This document shows, piece after piece, positions 10,488-19,109 of a stretch of DNA of 64,000 nucleotides. Position 1 is the first letter of the stretch. Every line of letters starts with the position of its first letter. The translations under genes and the position numbers were made by a program. The notes beneath the pieces are model-generated. The model was not told where the DNA came from, did no database searches, and saw nothing but the letters and a program-made list of their open reading frames with translations. The DNA is from Salinimicrobium terrae DSM 17865 (GTDB lineage Bacteria; Bacteroidota; Bacteroidia; Flavobacteriales; Flavobacteriaceae), in assembly GCF_000424665.1 (NCBI RefSeq), contig NZ_AUKI01000023.1, forward strand, positions 93,217 through 157,216, read 5' to 3'.

Positions 10488-11778
10488 TACCCGGAGTTTT
10501 GAGCTTGTTCAACCTTAGGGTAACTGCATTTTTATGTGCCTGCAGACCTTCAGCTTCAGCCATTAATTCTACTGCCTGTCCTATTCTCTGAATTCCTTCC
10601 GAAGAGATTTCCTGAAAAGTGATTGCTTTAGTAAAACTATCATGATTTACTCCGCTGTACTGTTTTGCATAACCGTTTGTAGGCAAGGTATGATTTGTTC
10701 CCGAAGCATAATCCCCCGCACTTTCGGGAGTGTAATTTCCTATAAATACAGAACCTGCATTGTGAATACCTTCCACAAAAAATTGAGAATTGGCGGTACA
10801 GATAATAAAGTGTTCAGGAGCATATTCATTAATAAGGTCAAGTGCTTTCTCTTCAGATTCCATAAAAATAAATCTTGAATGCTCTATTGCCGCTTTTGCG
10901 ATATCCTTCCGTGGCAGATCTTCTATTTGCTTAGCTATTTCTACCTCCACTTCTTCCAAAACTTGTTTTGAAAGCGAAACCAGCACTACCTGGCTATCGG
11001 ATCCGTGTTCTGCCTGCGAAAGCAAATCGGAAGCTACGAAAGCAGCATCGGCAGACTCATCTGCCACCACAAGTAATTCTGAAGGGCCGGCAGGCATGTC
11101 GATAGCCACGTTGAATTTGGTGGCAAGCTGTTTGGCTACGGTGACATATTGATTTCCCGGACCAAAGATCTTATAGACTTTTTCAATGCTTTCTGTCCCA
11201 AAGGTCATCGCCGCTACCGCCTGGATCCCTCCCACTTTATATATTTTTTCTATTCCGCAAAGGTGCGTAGTATAGAGGATCACCGGATTCACTGAACCAT
11301 CTTTTCCAGGAGGTGTGCACAGTACAACCTCTTTACATCCTGCCACCTGAGCAGGAACGGCAAGCATTAAAATTGTAGAGAACAAAGGTGCAGTGCCTCC
11401 CGGAATATACAATCCGATTTTTTGAATAGGCCGCTTCTCCTGCCAGCATCGAACTCCGGCAACAGTTTCAACTGATACCCTTTCAGTTTTTTGAGCGGTG
11501 TGAAACTTCCTGATATTTTGCATAGCCAGATCAATGGCCGACTTAAGTTCTTCGGAGACCTGTGATTTTGCAGCATCCAGTTCCTGCTTATTTACTCTTA
11601 GTTCACCTGATCCATTTCCATCAAAAAGCTGGGAATATTTTTTCACTGCCTCATCTCCCCGGTCACTCACCTCATTAAATATTTGCAAAACCAGTTTCTC
11701 AATATCCTCTACCTTTTGGGTAGGCCGTTCCAGGATAGTTTCCCATTGAGAATTTTTGGGATTATAGTATTTCTTCAT
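10477..11778 (-). CDS. hisD: Histidinol dehydrogenase
   Basis: HisD oxidises histidinol to histidine in two NAD-dependent steps and is zinc-dependent. The 433-residue product has YIPGGTAPL, GPGNQYVTVAKQ, the GPSELLVVAD segment with QAEHGSDSQV, and the C-terminal GTNHTLPTNG motif. The frame stays open for 30 further codons upstream, but that extension overlaps hisG. The ATG at 11776-11778, giving MKKYYNPKN, starts 11 nt after the hisG stop and is the natural start. Confidence 0.95.
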   Translation of the reverse strand: MKKYYNPKNSQWETILERPTQKVEDIEKLVLQIFNEVSDRGDEAVKKYSQLFDGNGSGELRVNKQELDAAKSQVSEELKSAIDLAMQNIRKFHTAQKTERVSVETVAGVRCWQEKRPIQKIGLYIPGGTAPLFSTILMLAVPAQVAGCKEVVLCTPPGKDGSVNPVILYTTHLCGIEKIYKVGGIQAVAAMTFGTESIEKVYKIFGPGNQYVTVAKQLATKFNVAIDMPAGPSELLVVADESADAAFVASDLLSQAEHGSDSQVVLVSLSKQVLEEVEVEIAKQIEDLPRKDIAKAAIEHSRFIFMESEEKALDLINEYAPEHFIICTANSQFFVEGIHNAGSVFIGNYTPESAGDYASGTNHTLPTNGYAKQYSGVNHDSFTKAITFQEISSEGIQRIGQAVELMAEAEGLQAHKNAVTLRLNKLKTPGNEK

Positions 11779-11789
11779 CTTTCCGACTT

Positions 11790-12647
11790 TTAAAGTACCA
11801 TTTTTTCTATTGGTGCCACAAGAATTCCCTCGGCCCCATTTTGTTTCAATTCGTCTATCACTTCCCAAAATCGCTCTTCAGAAATTACTGTGTGGAGAGA
11901 ACTCCAGCCTTCTTCAGCTAAGGGCAAAACAGTAGGACTCCGCATTCCCGGAAGCAATTTAACAACAGCATCCAGTTTTGAATTAGGTACATTCATAAGG
12001 ATGTATTTTGAGTTACGGGCTCGTAAAACGGCCTTGATCCTGAACTGCAATTTCTCCAGGATCTCATTTCTTTCCGAGGAAATTTTAGGCGAAACAGCCA
12101 GTACAGCCTCACTTTTTAGCATCACTTCCACCTCTTTCAAATTGTTTTTGAAAAGTGTACTTCCGCTGGAAACGATATCACAAATAGCATCGGCAAGTCC
12201 AATATTCGGAGCAATTTCCACAGAACCATTGATAATATGAAGATCGGCCGTAATTCCCTTTTTTGAGAGGTAATCTTTAACAGTGTTGGGATAAGAAGTG
12301 GCTATCCTGGCCCCCTGTAAGTCTTGCACTCCGTTATACTTCACCGACTTAGGCACAGCGAGGGACACTCTACATTTGGAAAATCCAAGTTTTTCGGCCA
12401 TTTTAATATCGTCACCTTTTTCTATCAACACGTTCTCTCCAATAATGGCTACATCTACAACGCCATCCCTCAGATATTGCGGGATATCCCCATTGCGGAG
12501 ATAAAATACTTCAAGAGGAAAGTTGCTTGAAGCAGCTTTTAGCTGTTCTCTTCCGTTGTCGACGGAGATGCCGGCATCTTTTAATAATCTTAAAGAGTCA
12601 TCGTGTAGTCTACCCGATTTTTGCACTGCTATTCTAATCTTGTTCAT
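11790..12647 (-). CDS. hisG: ATP phosphoribosyltransferase (long form)
   Basis: HisG condenses ATP and PRPP, the first committed step of histidine synthesis. At 285 residues this is the long form, with a C-terminal ACT-like regulatory domain (about 210-285, including SPTVLPL and GAEGILVAPIEKMV) expected to confer histidine feedback inhibition. The N-terminus MNKIRIAVQKSGRL and the PRPP-binding segment DIVSSGSTLFKNN are typical. It is the first structural gene of the operon and is preceded by the leader peptide and attenuator, so it should be controlled at both transcript and enzyme levels. Confidence 0.96.
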   Translation of the reverse strand: MNKIRIAVQKSGRLHDDSLRLLKDAGISVDNGREQLKAASSNFPLEVFYLRNGDIPQYLRDGVVDVAIIGENVLIEKGDDIKMAEKLGFSKCRVSLAVPKSVKYNGVQDLQGARIATSYPNTVKDYLSKKGITADLHIINGSVEIAPNIGLADAICDIVSSGSTLFKNNLKEVEVMLKSEAVLAVSPKISSERNEILEKLQFRIKAVLRARNSKYILMNVPNSKLDAVVKLLPGMRSPTVLPLAEEGWSSLHTVISEERFWEVIDELKQNGAEGILVAPIEKMVL

Positions 12648-12683
12648 CTGGTTAATTTTATGTTCGGGCAGACCAAAGGGAAT

Positions 12684-12716
12684 AAAAAAACCCGCTTGAG
12701 CTGCTCAAACGGGTTT
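12684..12716 (-). terminator. hisL: his operon attenuator terminator
   Basis: On the minus strand, AAACCCGTTTGA-GCAGC-TCAAGCGGGTTT forms a strong hairpin with one internal mismatch followed by a run of seven U residues. It lies between the histidine-rich leader peptide and hisG, the position of a classical attenuator. A weaker upstream hairpin (ATATG / CATAT) separates it from the leader stop codon. Confidence 0.85.
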
Positions 12717-12745
12717 TTGAAATATGGTTTATACACATATCAATC

Positions 12746-12799
12746 TCACCTCGCAAGAGCGAATGAATGAGAATGATGATGATGTAGTTGTGCTTTCAT
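12746..12799 (-). CDS. hisL: his operon leader peptide (five histidines)
   Basis: A 17-codon frame from the ATG at 12797-12799 to the TGA at 12746-12748 encodes MKAQLHHHHSHSFALAR. Four consecutive CAT codons plus a fifth nearby are the hallmark of a histidine-sensing leader peptide. Ribosome stalling at low charged tRNA-His would favour read-through of the terminator at 12684-12716. The stop lies about 30 nt before that stem, and hisG begins about 100 nt downstream. It is too short for routine gene callers. The call rests on codon content, position and the terminator together. Confidence 0.85.
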   Translation of the reverse strand: MKAQLHHHHSHSFALAR

Positions 12800-12806
12800 T
12801 ATAAAG

Positions 12807-12838
12807 CAAAATTAAATTTTTATTTTAAACTTCAGCAA
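12807..12838 (-). promoter_or_regulatory. Bacteroidota-type promoter of the his operon
   Basis: On the minus strand a TTG at 12836-12838 and TAATTTTG at 12807-12814 (consensus TAnnTTTG) are separated by 21 nt. The leader-peptide ATG lies only 7 nt beyond the -7 element, so the leader mRNA would have almost no 5' untranslated region. Confidence 0.65.
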
Positions 12839-12853
12839 GAAATTTTAAAAAAA

Positions 12854-13669
12854 TTAATTATTTCCCAGGATTAAAGGCATTCCATCATCTCCCGAACCGA
12901 TTACTACTACCTTGGCATTGGGAGATTTTGCCAGTTCAATAGTGGCCTGAATCCCTTTTTCACGAAGAACTAATGGTGTTAAAGAAGCATCCAAAATTTC
13001 GTTTGCACGTGCTTTACCTTCGGCATCAATACGTTGTCTTTCAGCTTCCTGCTCTGCCTTTGTCAAACGAAATTCATATTCCAAAGATTCCTGTTCCTGG
13101 CGAAGTTTACGCTCAATTGCGTCTTTAATAGTTTCTGGTAGAGAAACGTCCCGCACCAGCACTTCATTAATCTGCACATATTGATCCTTAAGCAGGACTT
13201 TAGTTTCCTCAAAAATTTCCTGTTGTATAGCTTCTCTTTTGCTTGCGTAAAGTTGCTCAGGGTTATATCTTCCAACCACTGCACGTGCAGCAGAACGTAC
13301 CGCAGGTTGTAAAACCCTTTGCACATATGCCTCACCTCTTTCCTTGTGTAGTAAACCCAGATCTTCATAATCTGGCTCAAACCATATGGATGCATCAATT
13401 TCTATCTCTAGTCCATTTGATGATAAAACCTGCATTTTCTCATCAAGGGATTGCTGACGCACTTCATAAATAAAAACCTTGTTCCAGGGAGCTACAAAAT
13501 GGAAACCTTCACTTAAGGGTGGTTCATCAACAACTACACCTCCACCAAAGGTTTGGTAAAGCACACCTGCTTCACCGGAGTTAATAGTGACTGTTGACTT
13601 AGCAATAAGAATAACTAAAATAATTCCTGCAAAAAGAATTGGCAGGCCAATTTTGGGCAATCTGTCCAT
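12854..13669 (-). CDS. SPFH/band 7 (prohibitin-like) membrane protein
   Basis: The 271-residue product has one N-terminal transmembrane helix (about 6-24, IGLPILFAGIILVILIA). A band-7 domain follows (EAGVLYQTFGG... through VLVRDVSLPETI), then a charged coiled-coil tail rich in Glu, Arg and Gln (about 190-235) and a C-terminal segment ending VVVIGSGDDGMPLILG. This matches prohibitin-type scaffolds that oligomerise on the membrane. The start MDRLPKI (13667-13669) is preferred because a longer frame would overlap the upstream gene. It lies 23 nt downstream of the VWA gene, so the two probably form an operon. The specific client proteins are unknown. Confidence 0.9.
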   Translation of the reverse strand: MDRLPKIGLPILFAGIILVILIAKSTVTINSGEAGVLYQTFGGGVVVDEPPLSEGFHFVAPWNKVFIYEVRQQSLDEKMQVLSSNGLEIEIDASIWFEPDYEDLGLLHKERGEAYVQRVLQPAVRSAARAVVGRYNPEQLYASKREAIQQEIFEETKVLLKDQYVQINEVLVRDVSLPETIKDAIERKLRQEQESLEYEFRLTKAEQEAERQRIDAEGKARANEILDASLTPLVLREKGIQATIELAKSPNAKVVVIGSGDDGMPLILGNN

Positions 13670-13692
13670 AAACAATAAATAAAAAATTATAA

Positions 13693-15723
13693 TTAAATGA
13701 GACCGAAATATTTCCGAAGAAACCATTCTCCACTAAGAGCTAAAACAATGATTCCCAGCAAATATTTCCAATCGATCAAAGATACGTCCTTTTTTCTGCT
13801 TTTTTGGACTGTAACGTAAGAATCGGCCGATAAAAGATCGCTCTTTAAGTTTTCGAAATCCTGCAGAAAATAGACATTCTGTCCCTTTTCTGCAGCAATA
13901 TTCTGAAGGCCTTCCAAATTTGCGCGGACAAACTGTTTTTCTACATCAAAATCCAGGATCCTGAAGCTTCCCGATCGTGATAAGCTTTCTCCATCCACAA
14001 CTACGTTAAAATTATACTCACCCCCGGGCAAAGAGCTTAAATCTACTTCAAAGGATCTGTCATTAAGCAAAAAGGGGATTTGCAGCTGTTCACCTGTTTC
14101 TGTATTCTTAACCTGCAATTCAAGAGCAGCCCTGGGATCAAATTCATAGCTTTGATCAAAATAATCTGCCCTTATCAGTACTTTTTCAGTATCGTTGTAA
14201 AGGGGTTCATATTCTACCAGTAATCTGTCCTGTCTACTTCCCGAAGCTAAAAAATGAATTAATTTTCCAATAAGATCATCAAACTTGTGAAATGAACCAG
14301 TTTCTCTAAAAACAGTGCCTCTCCATCGCCATATATCTGCTCCAAATAAAAATCCAATTTTGGAGTCTCCTACGGTAGTTACACCAAGTAAAGGCATTGT
14401 AGTTTCAACACCCTGCACCTCCCGGTAAAGCAGAACATCCATAGCTTCGGGAGCATCAAGAATTCCAAAATTTCCTTCCAAAGGTGGAAAATCTGTATAT
14501 CCTATACTCTCTGTTTGAAAGGCGTTGAAATTCTCATTCCAAACCGGAAAATATTCTTCAGATTGGTTGGTGATTTCCTGCTGAAAGAGGTCCTGGGCCC
14601 TGTTTAGAAAATTCCAATCGGTCTCAGGGCCGGTGATAAGAAAATAATTGCGGTTTTGAGTGTTAAGCTGTTCCATCACCTTTGTGAACCTTGCATCGGG
14701 CTGATAAAGCATCACGAGCTGGTATTCATCCAGATCTGTCACTTCAGATATCGGTTTTAATTCTGCCTCCCGCTGCTGATTACTTTCTATTGCTTCTTTT
14801 AAGGCTCCTAGATCGGGATGTAGAAAGGAATATGCGATGAGAACTTGTGTTCGCTCGTCAATTACTTCCACTGCAAATTCCATAGAATTGTTCTGGATAT
14901 TTTTTTCGGCTTCCAAAGCTTTTAACCGCACTTCGTAATTTTGTATCCCTATAGAGTTGGCAGGAAGCTCTACTCGAACAACTTCGGAATTATCTTCTGC
15001 AGAAAAAGAGAGTTGCCGGGAATGAACTACTGAATTTCCCTGACGTACTTCCAGCTGTGTCTCTGCTGAAGTATCTCCCGAATAGTTTATCAATATCTCC
15101 ACCGGAAAACGGTTGTTCAAAAAGGCGTATTTGTTGACATTGGTTCGGGAAATACCAAGATCCCGATAACGCGTAGTATCCCCCACAACCACCGGAAGTA
15201 CTGGCTGCTTAAAACGCTGTGCCGGAAAAGTGAATTCCTCTCCCAGTGTCTGGTTCCCGTCTGTTATAAGAACCATCGGAGCCATGTGGCCCTCATAAAG
15301 AGTGGAAAGTTCGTCAAACACAGCAGGAATATTTGTTTGGGATTCCGAAAAATTCAGTGAGTCGGAAGGTTTAAGCTCCCTTCCGAAAGAAAAAGTTTCT
15401 ATTTCAAAGTTTTGCCGTAGTTCGGGATCGGTAGTTAATCGTTGCACTAAACTTTCCACTTCTTCTCCCGCCCCGAATTCGGTAATTGAAGAAGAATTAT
15501 CCACTGCAAGAACCAAACTTGGTTTTTCATTGTAATATTCTGTACTGTTAATCTTCGGATTAATAAGTAACAAAAGAAGAGCAAAAATTGCTAAAAAACG
15601 TAAGGTGGCAAAAATGGCATTTTTGGAGGGTCTCCCTTTTGCCCGATAAAAATACTGAAACCAGGCCAGTGCCAGCGACAGGAGAAAAGCCCCAATAAGA
15701 AGAAATATCGTAGTTGCCGGCAT
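13693..15723 (-). CDS. Membrane-anchored VWA-like domain protein
   Basis: The 676-residue protein starts with two transmembrane helices (about 3-22 and 37-55) and a von Willebrand A-like domain with the metal-binding D-x-S-x-S motif at residues 75-79 (DNSSS) and a TDG motif near 155. A long extracytoplasmic region with beta-rich segments follows, ending in a C-terminal hydrophobic helix (LLGIIVLALSG). The architecture resembles BatA/BatB-type or CARDB-like membrane VWA proteins common in Bacteroidota. No specific function can be assigned. It is the upstream partner of the band-7 gene. Confidence 0.75.
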   Translation of the reverse strand: MPATTIFLLIGAFLLSLALAWFQYFYRAKGRPSKNAIFATLRFLAIFALLLLLINPKINSTEYYNEKPSLVLAVDNSSSITEFGAGEEVESLVQRLTTDPELRQNFEIETFSFGRELKPSDSLNFSESQTNIPAVFDELSTLYEGHMAPMVLITDGNQTLGEEFTFPAQRFKQPVLPVVVGDTTRYRDLGISRTNVNKYAFLNNRFPVEILINYSGDTSAETQLEVRQGNSVVHSRQLSFSAEDNSEVVRVELPANSIGIQNYEVRLKALEAEKNIQNNSMEFAVEVIDERTQVLIAYSFLHPDLGALKEAIESNQQREAELKPISEVTDLDEYQLVMLYQPDARFTKVMEQLNTQNRNYFLITGPETDWNFLNRAQDLFQQEITNQSEEYFPVWNENFNAFQTESIGYTDFPPLEGNFGILDAPEAMDVLLYREVQGVETTMPLLGVTTVGDSKIGFLFGADIWRWRGTVFRETGSFHKFDDLIGKLIHFLASGSRQDRLLVEYEPLYNDTEKVLIRADYFDQSYEFDPRAALELQVKNTETGEQLQIPFLLNDRSFEVDLSSLPGGEYNFNVVVDGESLSRSGSFRILDFDVEKQFVRANLEGLQNIAAEKGQNVYFLQDFENLKSDLLSADSYVTVQKSRKKDVSLIDWKYLLGIIVLALSGEWFLRKYFGLI

Positions 15724-15745
15724 TCAAATTTATTTTAAGAAAAGA

Positions 15746-15871
15746 AGAGGCTGTTTAAAATCCCAATTTACGTCAACCTGAACTTGTTTCAGGTTCTGTT
15801 CAGTTTTAAAATACAGAACAATAAGATTCTGAAATAAATTCAGAATGACGATTTTATTTTAAACAGCCTCT
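15746..15871. repeat. Palindromic MITE-like element with 16-bp terminal inverted repeats
   Basis: The 126-bp element is bounded by perfect inverted repeats AGAGGCTGTTTAAAAT (15746-15761) and its complement (15856-15871). Inside lie nested hairpins AACCTGAA-CTTGT-TTCAGGTT and ATTCTGAA-ATAAA-TTCAGAAT, themselves bounded by CGTCA/TGACG. It fills the fabG to VWA-gene spacer. The whole can fold into one long cruciform, and it may double as a terminator for fabG. Confidence 0.75.
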
Positions 15872-15879
15872 CAATAATT

Positions 15880-16626
15880 TTATGTAAGCATTCCGCCATC
15901 AACATTGATGACCTGACCGGTAATATAAGAGCTTAGATCACTGGCAAGAAAAACACACGCATTTGCAATATCCTCGGGACTACCACCACGTTTTAACGGA
16001 ATTGCCTCTCTCCAACCTTCAACGACTTTTTCATCAAGCTTTCCTGTCATTTCGGTTTCTATAAATCCGGGAGCAATTACGTTAGTTCGGATGTTTCGGG
16101 AACCAAGTTCGAGAGCCATGGATTTTGAAAATCCTATCATTCCGGCCTTGGAAGCCGCATAATTAGCCTGGCCGGCATTTCCTTTTACTCCTACGACGCT
16201 ACTCATGTTAATGATACTTCCGTGCCGCTGCTTCAGTAAAGTACGTTGTACTGCCTTAGTCATATTGAAGATGGACTTCAGGTTCACTTCGATCACCTTG
16301 TCGAAATCCTCCTCGCTCATCCGCATAAGCAGGTTATCTTTAGTTATTCCGGCATTGTTCACAAGAATGTCAATGCTTCCGAAGTCTTCCAACACGTTTT
16401 TAATTAGTTCTTCGGCTTGTTTAAAATCGGCTGCATCAGATTTGTACCCTTTTGCCTTGATCCCAAGTTCCTGAAGTTCCTTTTCAAGCTGATTGGCAGC
16501 TTCAGCAGAAGAGCTGTATGTAAAAGCCACGTTGGCTCCATGTTTTGCAAAAACCTCGGCTATTCCTTTCCCAATACCTCTGCTGGCACCGGTAATAATA
16601 GCATTCTTTCCTTCCAATAATTTCAT
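15880..16626 (-). CDS. fabG: 3-oxoacyl-[acyl-carrier-protein] reductase
   Basis: FabG is the NADPH-dependent ketoacyl-ACP reductase of fatty-acid elongation. The 248-residue short-chain dehydrogenase has the cofactor loop TGASRGIGKG at 12-21, NNAG near 89, a catalytic Ser in MSSVVG, the YAASK Tyr/Lys pair, and the FabG-typical ending ITGQVINVDGGM. The length is standard. It sits between sucD and the palindromic repeat. The sucD terminator precedes it, so it probably has its own promoter. Confidence 0.95.
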   Translation of the reverse strand: MKLLEGKNAIITGASRGIGKGIAEVFAKHGANVAFTYSSSAEAANQLEKELQELGIKAKGYKSDAADFKQAEELIKNVLEDFGSIDILVNNAGITKDNLLMRMSEEDFDKVIEVNLKSIFNMTKAVQRTLLKQRHGSIINMSSVVGVKGNAGQANYAASKAGMIGFSKSMALELGSRNIRTNVIAPGFIETEMTGKLDEKVVEGWREAIPLKRGGSPEDIANACVFLASDLSSYITGQVINVDGGMLT

Positions 16627-16691
16627 ATTAAATTTCTGTTTTCCTGGTGTGGGTTAATATTGATTCAAATATAAGACATGCGGGCAAGACT

Positions 16692-16734
16692 AAAAAACCT
16701 CCGAAATTGCCCTTTTAGACAAGTTCCGGAGGTT
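16692..16734 (-). terminator. Terminator downstream of sucD
   Basis: On the minus strand AACCTCCG (from 16727-16734) pairs with CGGAGGTT (from 16696-16703), followed by U residues. The loop is long (23 nt), so efficiency is uncertain. Confidence 0.7.
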
Positions 16735-16759
16735 ATTATTATTTTAGAACTGGAATTTA

Positions 16760-17632
16760 TTATCCCATTACTTCTTTTACTTTTTTACCTATTTCTGCAG
16801 GAGAGTCCACCACGTGAATTCCGTTCTCCTTCAAAATTGCCTTTTTTGCCTGGGCTGTATCTTCACTACCACCAACGATTGCTCCTGCATGTCCCATAGT
16901 ACGACCTTTTGGTGCAGTTTCTCCGGCGATAAAACCAACAACAGGTTTTTTGTTTCCGTTCTCTTTCACCCATTTTGCAGCATCTGCTTCCAGTTGTCCA
17001 CCAATTTCACCAATCATAACGATGCATTCTGTTTCATCATCGTTCATCAACAATTCTACGGCGTCTTTTGTGGTGGTTCCAATAATTGGATCCCCTCCAA
17101 TTCCAATGGCAGTTGTAATTCCCAGTCCCTGCTTCACAACCTGATCGGCTGCTTCGTAGGTAAGGGTTCCTGATTTTGAAACAATTCCAACTTTCCCCTT
17201 TTTGAAAACGAATCCAGGCATAATTCCAACTTTAGCTTCTCCCGGTGTAATCACTCCCGGACAGTTAGGTCCTATAAGTCGGCAATCTTTATCTTTAATA
17301 TAATCTGCAGCTTTAATCATATCGGCAACGGGAATACCCTCGGTGATGGTAATAATCACTTTGATCCCTGCGTTTGCAGCTTCCATAATAGCATCGGCTG
17401 CAAATGCCGGTGGCACAAAAATAATTGAAACATCGGCTCCTGTTTCTTTTACAGCATCTTCTACGGTATTAAAAACGGGTTTTTCAAGGTGCTTTTGTCC
17501 TCCTTTTCCGGGAGTAACTCCACCTACCACGTTCGTACCATATTCGATCATTTGGCCGGCGTGAAAGGTACCTTCACTTCCGGTAAATCCTTGTACAATT
17601 ATTTTTGAATCTTTATTGACTAAAACGCTCAT
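16760..17632 (-). CDS. sucD: Succinate-CoA ligase subunit alpha
   Basis: SucD binds CoA and carries the phosphohistidine of succinyl-CoA synthetase in the TCA cycle. The 290-residue frame contains the CoA-binding Rossmann segment [33 protein letters not shown] and the active-site motif GHAGAIVGG with the phosphorylated His. The length is typical. The beta subunit (sucC) is not adjacent, which is usual in flavobacteria. It is followed by a terminator and precedes fabG. Confidence 0.97.
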   Translation of the reverse strand: MSVLVNKDSKIIVQGFTGSEGTFHAGQMIEYGTNVVGGVTPGKGGQKHLEKPVFNTVEDAVKETGADVSIIFVPPAFAADAIMEAANAGIKVIITITEGIPVADMIKAADYIKDKDCRLIGPNCPGVITPGEAKVGIMPGFVFKKGKVGIVSKSGTLTYEAADQVVKQGLGITTAIGIGGDPIIGTTTKDAVELLMNDDETECIVMIGEIGGQLEADAAKWVKENGNKKPVVGFIAGETAPKGRTMGHAGAIVGGSEDTAQAKKAILKENGIHVVDSPAEIGKKVKEVMG

Positions 17633-17690
17633 AGTTGATTATTTGAATTTTGTGCAAAATTAGGTTTTTATATAAGAAACCTAAAGAGTT

Positions 17691-18098
17691 TTAAGAATTA
17701 ATTGGAAGGAATGAATCCAGATTCTCTGGGCTATCATCAGCCTGCTGACTGATTTGATGTCCTTTGTACATTTTGCCATCCCTGCATTCCCAGATGGAAA
17801 TAAAATGGGCCATGGGAAGTTCCTCATCGGGGTTTTCCACAGTACGAACATAATAGGTGAACCTTATGGTCACCATATTACCATCACTAAGAAGATGACT
17901 AATATCTGCCCGAAGATGTTCAAAAGACTTGGAAAGTTCCTGAGAAAGATCTAATAATTCTGAAAATCCAAGCTTGTGAAAACCTGCGCTACTGTTCCAA
18001 AACAGTTGTACATCGGGGTGGAGATATTCGTTTACAGATTTAGGGTTCTTGTAAAAATCTGAAGAATAGAATTTTGCAACGCAGTCTTTTGGTTCCAT
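17691..18098 (-). CDS. SnoaL/NTF2-like fold protein
   Basis: The 135-residue protein has the size and pattern of the NTF2/SnoaL superfamily: an N-terminal helix (DCVAKFYSSDFY), a long helix with FSELLDLSQELSKSF, then alternating beta strands (NMVTIRFTYYVRTV, MAHFISIWECRDGKMYKGHQ). Such proteins bind small molecules or act as enzymes, and nothing indicates a substrate here. The start follows the upstream lpxD-like stop by 1 nt, so it is co-translated with the lipid A block. Confidence 0.75.
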   Translation of the reverse strand: MEPKDCVAKFYSSDFYKNPKSVNEYLHPDVQLFWNSSAGFHKLGFSELLDLSQELSKSFEHLRADISHLLSDGNMVTIRFTYYVRTVENPDEELPMAHFISIWECRDGKMYKGHQISQQADDSPENLDSFLPINS

Positions 18099-18099
18099 A

Positions 18100-19032
18100 T
18101 TAACTATTTAATTTTTCCATCAATTTAGGTAATCGGCGCAGAAGTGCCAACTCTTTAAGCCAATCCCGTGATTCCATCGCAGGATTTCCCGAATATACGG
18201 TATTTTCCTTTGTTGATTTTGTAATCCCGGCCTGGCCCATAATGACGCCTCCTTTTCTTACCACAATACCACTTCGGAATCCTGCCTGCCCCCAGATTGT
18301 GACATCATCCTCAACAACCACAGCACCTGCAATTCCCACCTGCGAAGCAATAAGGCAGTTTTCTCCAATTACCGTATCATGTCCCACCTGAATTAGATTA
18401 TCAAGTTTAGATCCCTTACCAATGGTCGTGTCTCCGGTTACGCCTTTGTCAATCGTACAATTCGCTCCTATATCCACATTGTCTTTTATTACAACCCTTC
18501 CGCCGGAAATCAATTTGTCATAACCTTCAGGACGCTTTTTGTAATAGAAAGCATCTCCTCCTAAAACACTTCCAGAGTGAATGGTGACGTTATCTCCAAT
18601 GATAGTATTATCGTATATACTTACGTTCCCGTGAATAAGACAATTTCTACCTATCTTCACATTATTTCCTATAAAGGCTGTAGGCTGTATCACTGTGCCT
18701 TCTCCAATTTCTGCGGAAGCTGCAATATTCGCAGTGGCCTTTTCAAAAGGTTTAAAGTACCTGGTAAGTTTATTAAAATCTCTGAAGGGATCGTCTGAAA
18801 TAAGTAATGCCTTGCCTTCAGGACAATCAACCTCTTTATTTATAAGAATAACGGTCGCAGCAGAGTTCAGAGCCTTATCGTAATATTTGGGGTGATCTAC
18901 AAACACAATATCTCCCGGAGTTACCACATGGATCTCGTTCATTCCCAAAACAGGAAAATCGGTTGGACCTATAAATTCCGAAGAAATTATGGTAGCGATT
19001 TGTTCAAGAGTATGTTTCTGTGAGAACTTCAT
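18100..19032 (-). CDS. Second LpxD-type UDP-3-O-acylglucosamine N-acyltransferase
   Basis: The 310-residue protein has a variable N-terminal domain (about 1-95) and a left-handed beta helix of hexapeptide repeats (about 100-270, e.g. IGEGTVIQPTAFIGNNVKIG), ending in a short helical tail. This is the LpxD architecture, but it is a divergent paralogue of the 342-residue lpxD at 21857. The active-site-like segment VQVGHDTVIGENCLIASQVGIAG is present. Flavobacteria commonly carry two such genes. It could use a different acyl chain or sugar, so no gene symbol is given. Confidence 0.85.
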   Translation of the reverse strand: MKFSQKHTLEQIATIISSEFIGPTDFPVLGMNEIHVVTPGDIVFVDHPKYYDKALNSAATVILINKEVDCPEGKALLISDDPFRDFNKLTRYFKPFEKATANIAASAEIGEGTVIQPTAFIGNNVKIGRNCLIHGNVSIYDNTIIGDNVTIHSGSVLGGDAFYYKKRPEGYDKLISGGRVVIKDNVDIGANCTIDKGVTGDTTIGKGSKLDNLIQVGHDTVIGENCLIASQVGIAGAVVVEDDVTIWGQAGFRSGIVVRKGGVIMGQAGITKSTKENTVYSGNPAMESRDWLKELALLRRLPKLMEKLNS

Positions 19033-19081
19033 TCGATAGTAATGAGTAGTTAGTATTGAGTATGGAGGTTTTTGTCTTTTC

Positions 19082-19109
19082 TGATCACTGATTACTGATC
19101 ACTGATTAC
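19082..19109. repeat. Tandem 14-nt duplication overlapping the efp stop
   Basis: TGATCACTGATTAC occurs twice head-to-tail at 19082-19095 and 19096-19109. The second copy contains the efp stop codon. It resembles short words that accumulate in intergenic spacers of this genome. Confidence 0.6.

Noticed and set aside
11779..11868. N-terminal extension of hisD
   Set aside because: The extra 30 codons overlap hisG in another frame and have no homology; the ATG at 11776-11778 fits the operon spacing.
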